The translations under genes were made by a program, and so were the position numbers. A stretch of 40,782 nucleotides of DNA from an uncultured Lentisphaeria bacterium. GTDB lineage: Bacteria; Verrucomicrobiota; Lentisphaeria; Victivallales; Victivallaceae. The notes under the pieces are model-generated. The model searched no databases, had not been told where the DNA came from, and saw only the letters and a program-made list of their open reading frames with translations. Location: contig CASFVA010000040.1 in the NCBI GenBank assembly GCA_949298075.1, forward strand, positions 1 through 40,782. Direction: 5' to 3'. Shown piece after piece: positions 40,368 to 40,782 of this stretch; positions within the stretch are counted from its first letter, which is position 1; each line of letters begins with the position of its first letter.

Positions 40368-40782
40368 TCAGATCAGGCCGGCAAGCTGTTCGGCCATGAC
40401 CTGATCTGATTCGCTCAGTTCGATCGGCACAATGCGCCAGGATTCATTCAATTCCGCGCAATCCCCCGGTTCAACCGGTGCGAGCGGCCCCAGGGATTCG
40501 ATTTCGAGAAATCCCGGCATGGTGAAAAATTCGGCATTGCAGCCGCCATCCGGATAGGTCGCTTGCGGATGATATTCAAAACCTTTGATGAAAAGTTCTG
40601 CGCCCAGCGCGTAGGCCGCCCATCCGGGTTTGACCGTCATACCGATTTTCTGTTTTGACGGGAAGCGGTCGTCCTGACGCATCTGGATGAAATTCCTGCC
40701 CCAGGTGAAACGTGGATCGGACATATCCGTAAACTGCCACAACACCAGCGGCCGGGCCGGAGCAAAAGATTCCCCGTCTCCC
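40368..40782 (-). CDS. DUF4380-like protein (galactose-mutarotase-like fold), N-terminus beyond window
   Basis: The C-terminal 137 or so residues of a larger protein; the frame is open to the window edge. The sequence shows MSDPRFTWGRNFIQMRQD, KIGMTVKPGWAAYALGAELF and FLEIESLGPLAPVEPGD followed by NESWRIVPIEL, a pattern I associate with DUF4380, a beta-sandwich family related to aldose 1-epimerases. Function is unknown. It is convergent with the AraC gene; only about 50 bp separate them, with a T-run at 40330-40336 that might end the AraC transcript. Confidence 0.6.
   Translation of the reverse strand, partial: GDGESFAPARPLVLWQFTDMSDPRFTWGRNFIQMRQDDRFPSKQKIGMTVKPGWAAYALGAELFIKGFEYHPQATYPDGGCNAEFFTMPGFLEIESLGPLAPVEPGDCAELNESWRIVPIELSESDQVMAEQLAGLI

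Noticed and set aside
40363-40377. CCTGATCAGATCAGG as a terminator between the AraC and DUF4380 genes
   Set aside because: The palindrome lies at the end of the DUF4380 coding frame with no U-tract in either usable direction.

Overview
The window looks like a chromosome segment of a Lentisphaerota (Victivallis-like) bacterium, or a close PVC relative. This is inferred from gene content: many scattered carbohydrate-degrading enzymes without SusC/SusD pairs, a large SSF-type sodium symporter, a GntR/LacI hybrid regulator and an AraC regulator next to single enzyme genes, heparinase II/III-like and PL8-like lyases, and Gram-negative features (RND pump, lipoproteins). GC content is moderately high. 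Intergenic promoters mostly fit the sigma70 pattern (TTGACA / 16-17 bp / TATAAT-like), and CCGG-rich motifs are frequent.

Layout. 1-2120 (-): most of a sodium:solute symporter, cut by the window edge. 2472-7285 (+): a MarR regulator with a clear promoter and operator, then an RND adaptor and an HAE1-type RND pump, closed by a strong terminator near 7356-7415. 7560-8706 (-): a GntR/LacI regulator with a consensus promoter and a perfect 18-bp palindrome just downstream of its start point. 8954-15503 (-): a probable operon of two tandem heparinase II/III-like lyases and a clan GH-A lipoprotein glycosidase. 15677-18468 (-): an FAD-dependent oxidoreductase and a two-domain GNAT-like acyltransferase.

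18470-20000 is a 1.5-kb gene graveyard. It holds frameshifted remains that read like a sialate O-acetylesterase and, less surely, a GH88-type hydrolase, followed by a two-copy 29-bp repeat. 20003-21760: tRNA-Glu(CTC) (-) divergent from gltX (+). 21881-25862 (-): a GH3 glycosidase and an ADP-ribosylglycohydrolase-family protein with an extra C-terminal domain. 26082-30593 (-): an SH3-domain exported protein, a XerC/D-type recombinase and the helicase HrpB, tightly packed. 30671-31093 (+): a META/HslJ-like lipoprotein, convergent with an unrecognised 762-residue membrane protein (31083-33371, -). 33552-36449 (-): a PL8-family lyase preceded by a possible leader ORF. 36858-40318: a GH2 beta-mannosidase-like enzyme (-) divergent from an AraC regulator (+). 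The window ends in the C-terminal part of a DUF4380-like protein (-).

How it fits together (inference). Exported lyases (heparinase II/III-like, PL8) and the lipoprotein glycosidase would cut acidic host or plant glycans outside the cytoplasm. The GH3 and GH2 enzymes lack signal peptides and would finish imported oligosaccharides inside. The symporter could import the products, although its substrate cannot be read from the sequence. The decayed esterase and hydrolase suggest that part of a former glycan pathway has been lost. No CRISPR array, prophage or intact insertion sequence was seen. The least explained items are the 762-residue protein, the ADP-ribosylglycohydrolase homologue, the leader ORF before the PL8 lyase and the graveyard.
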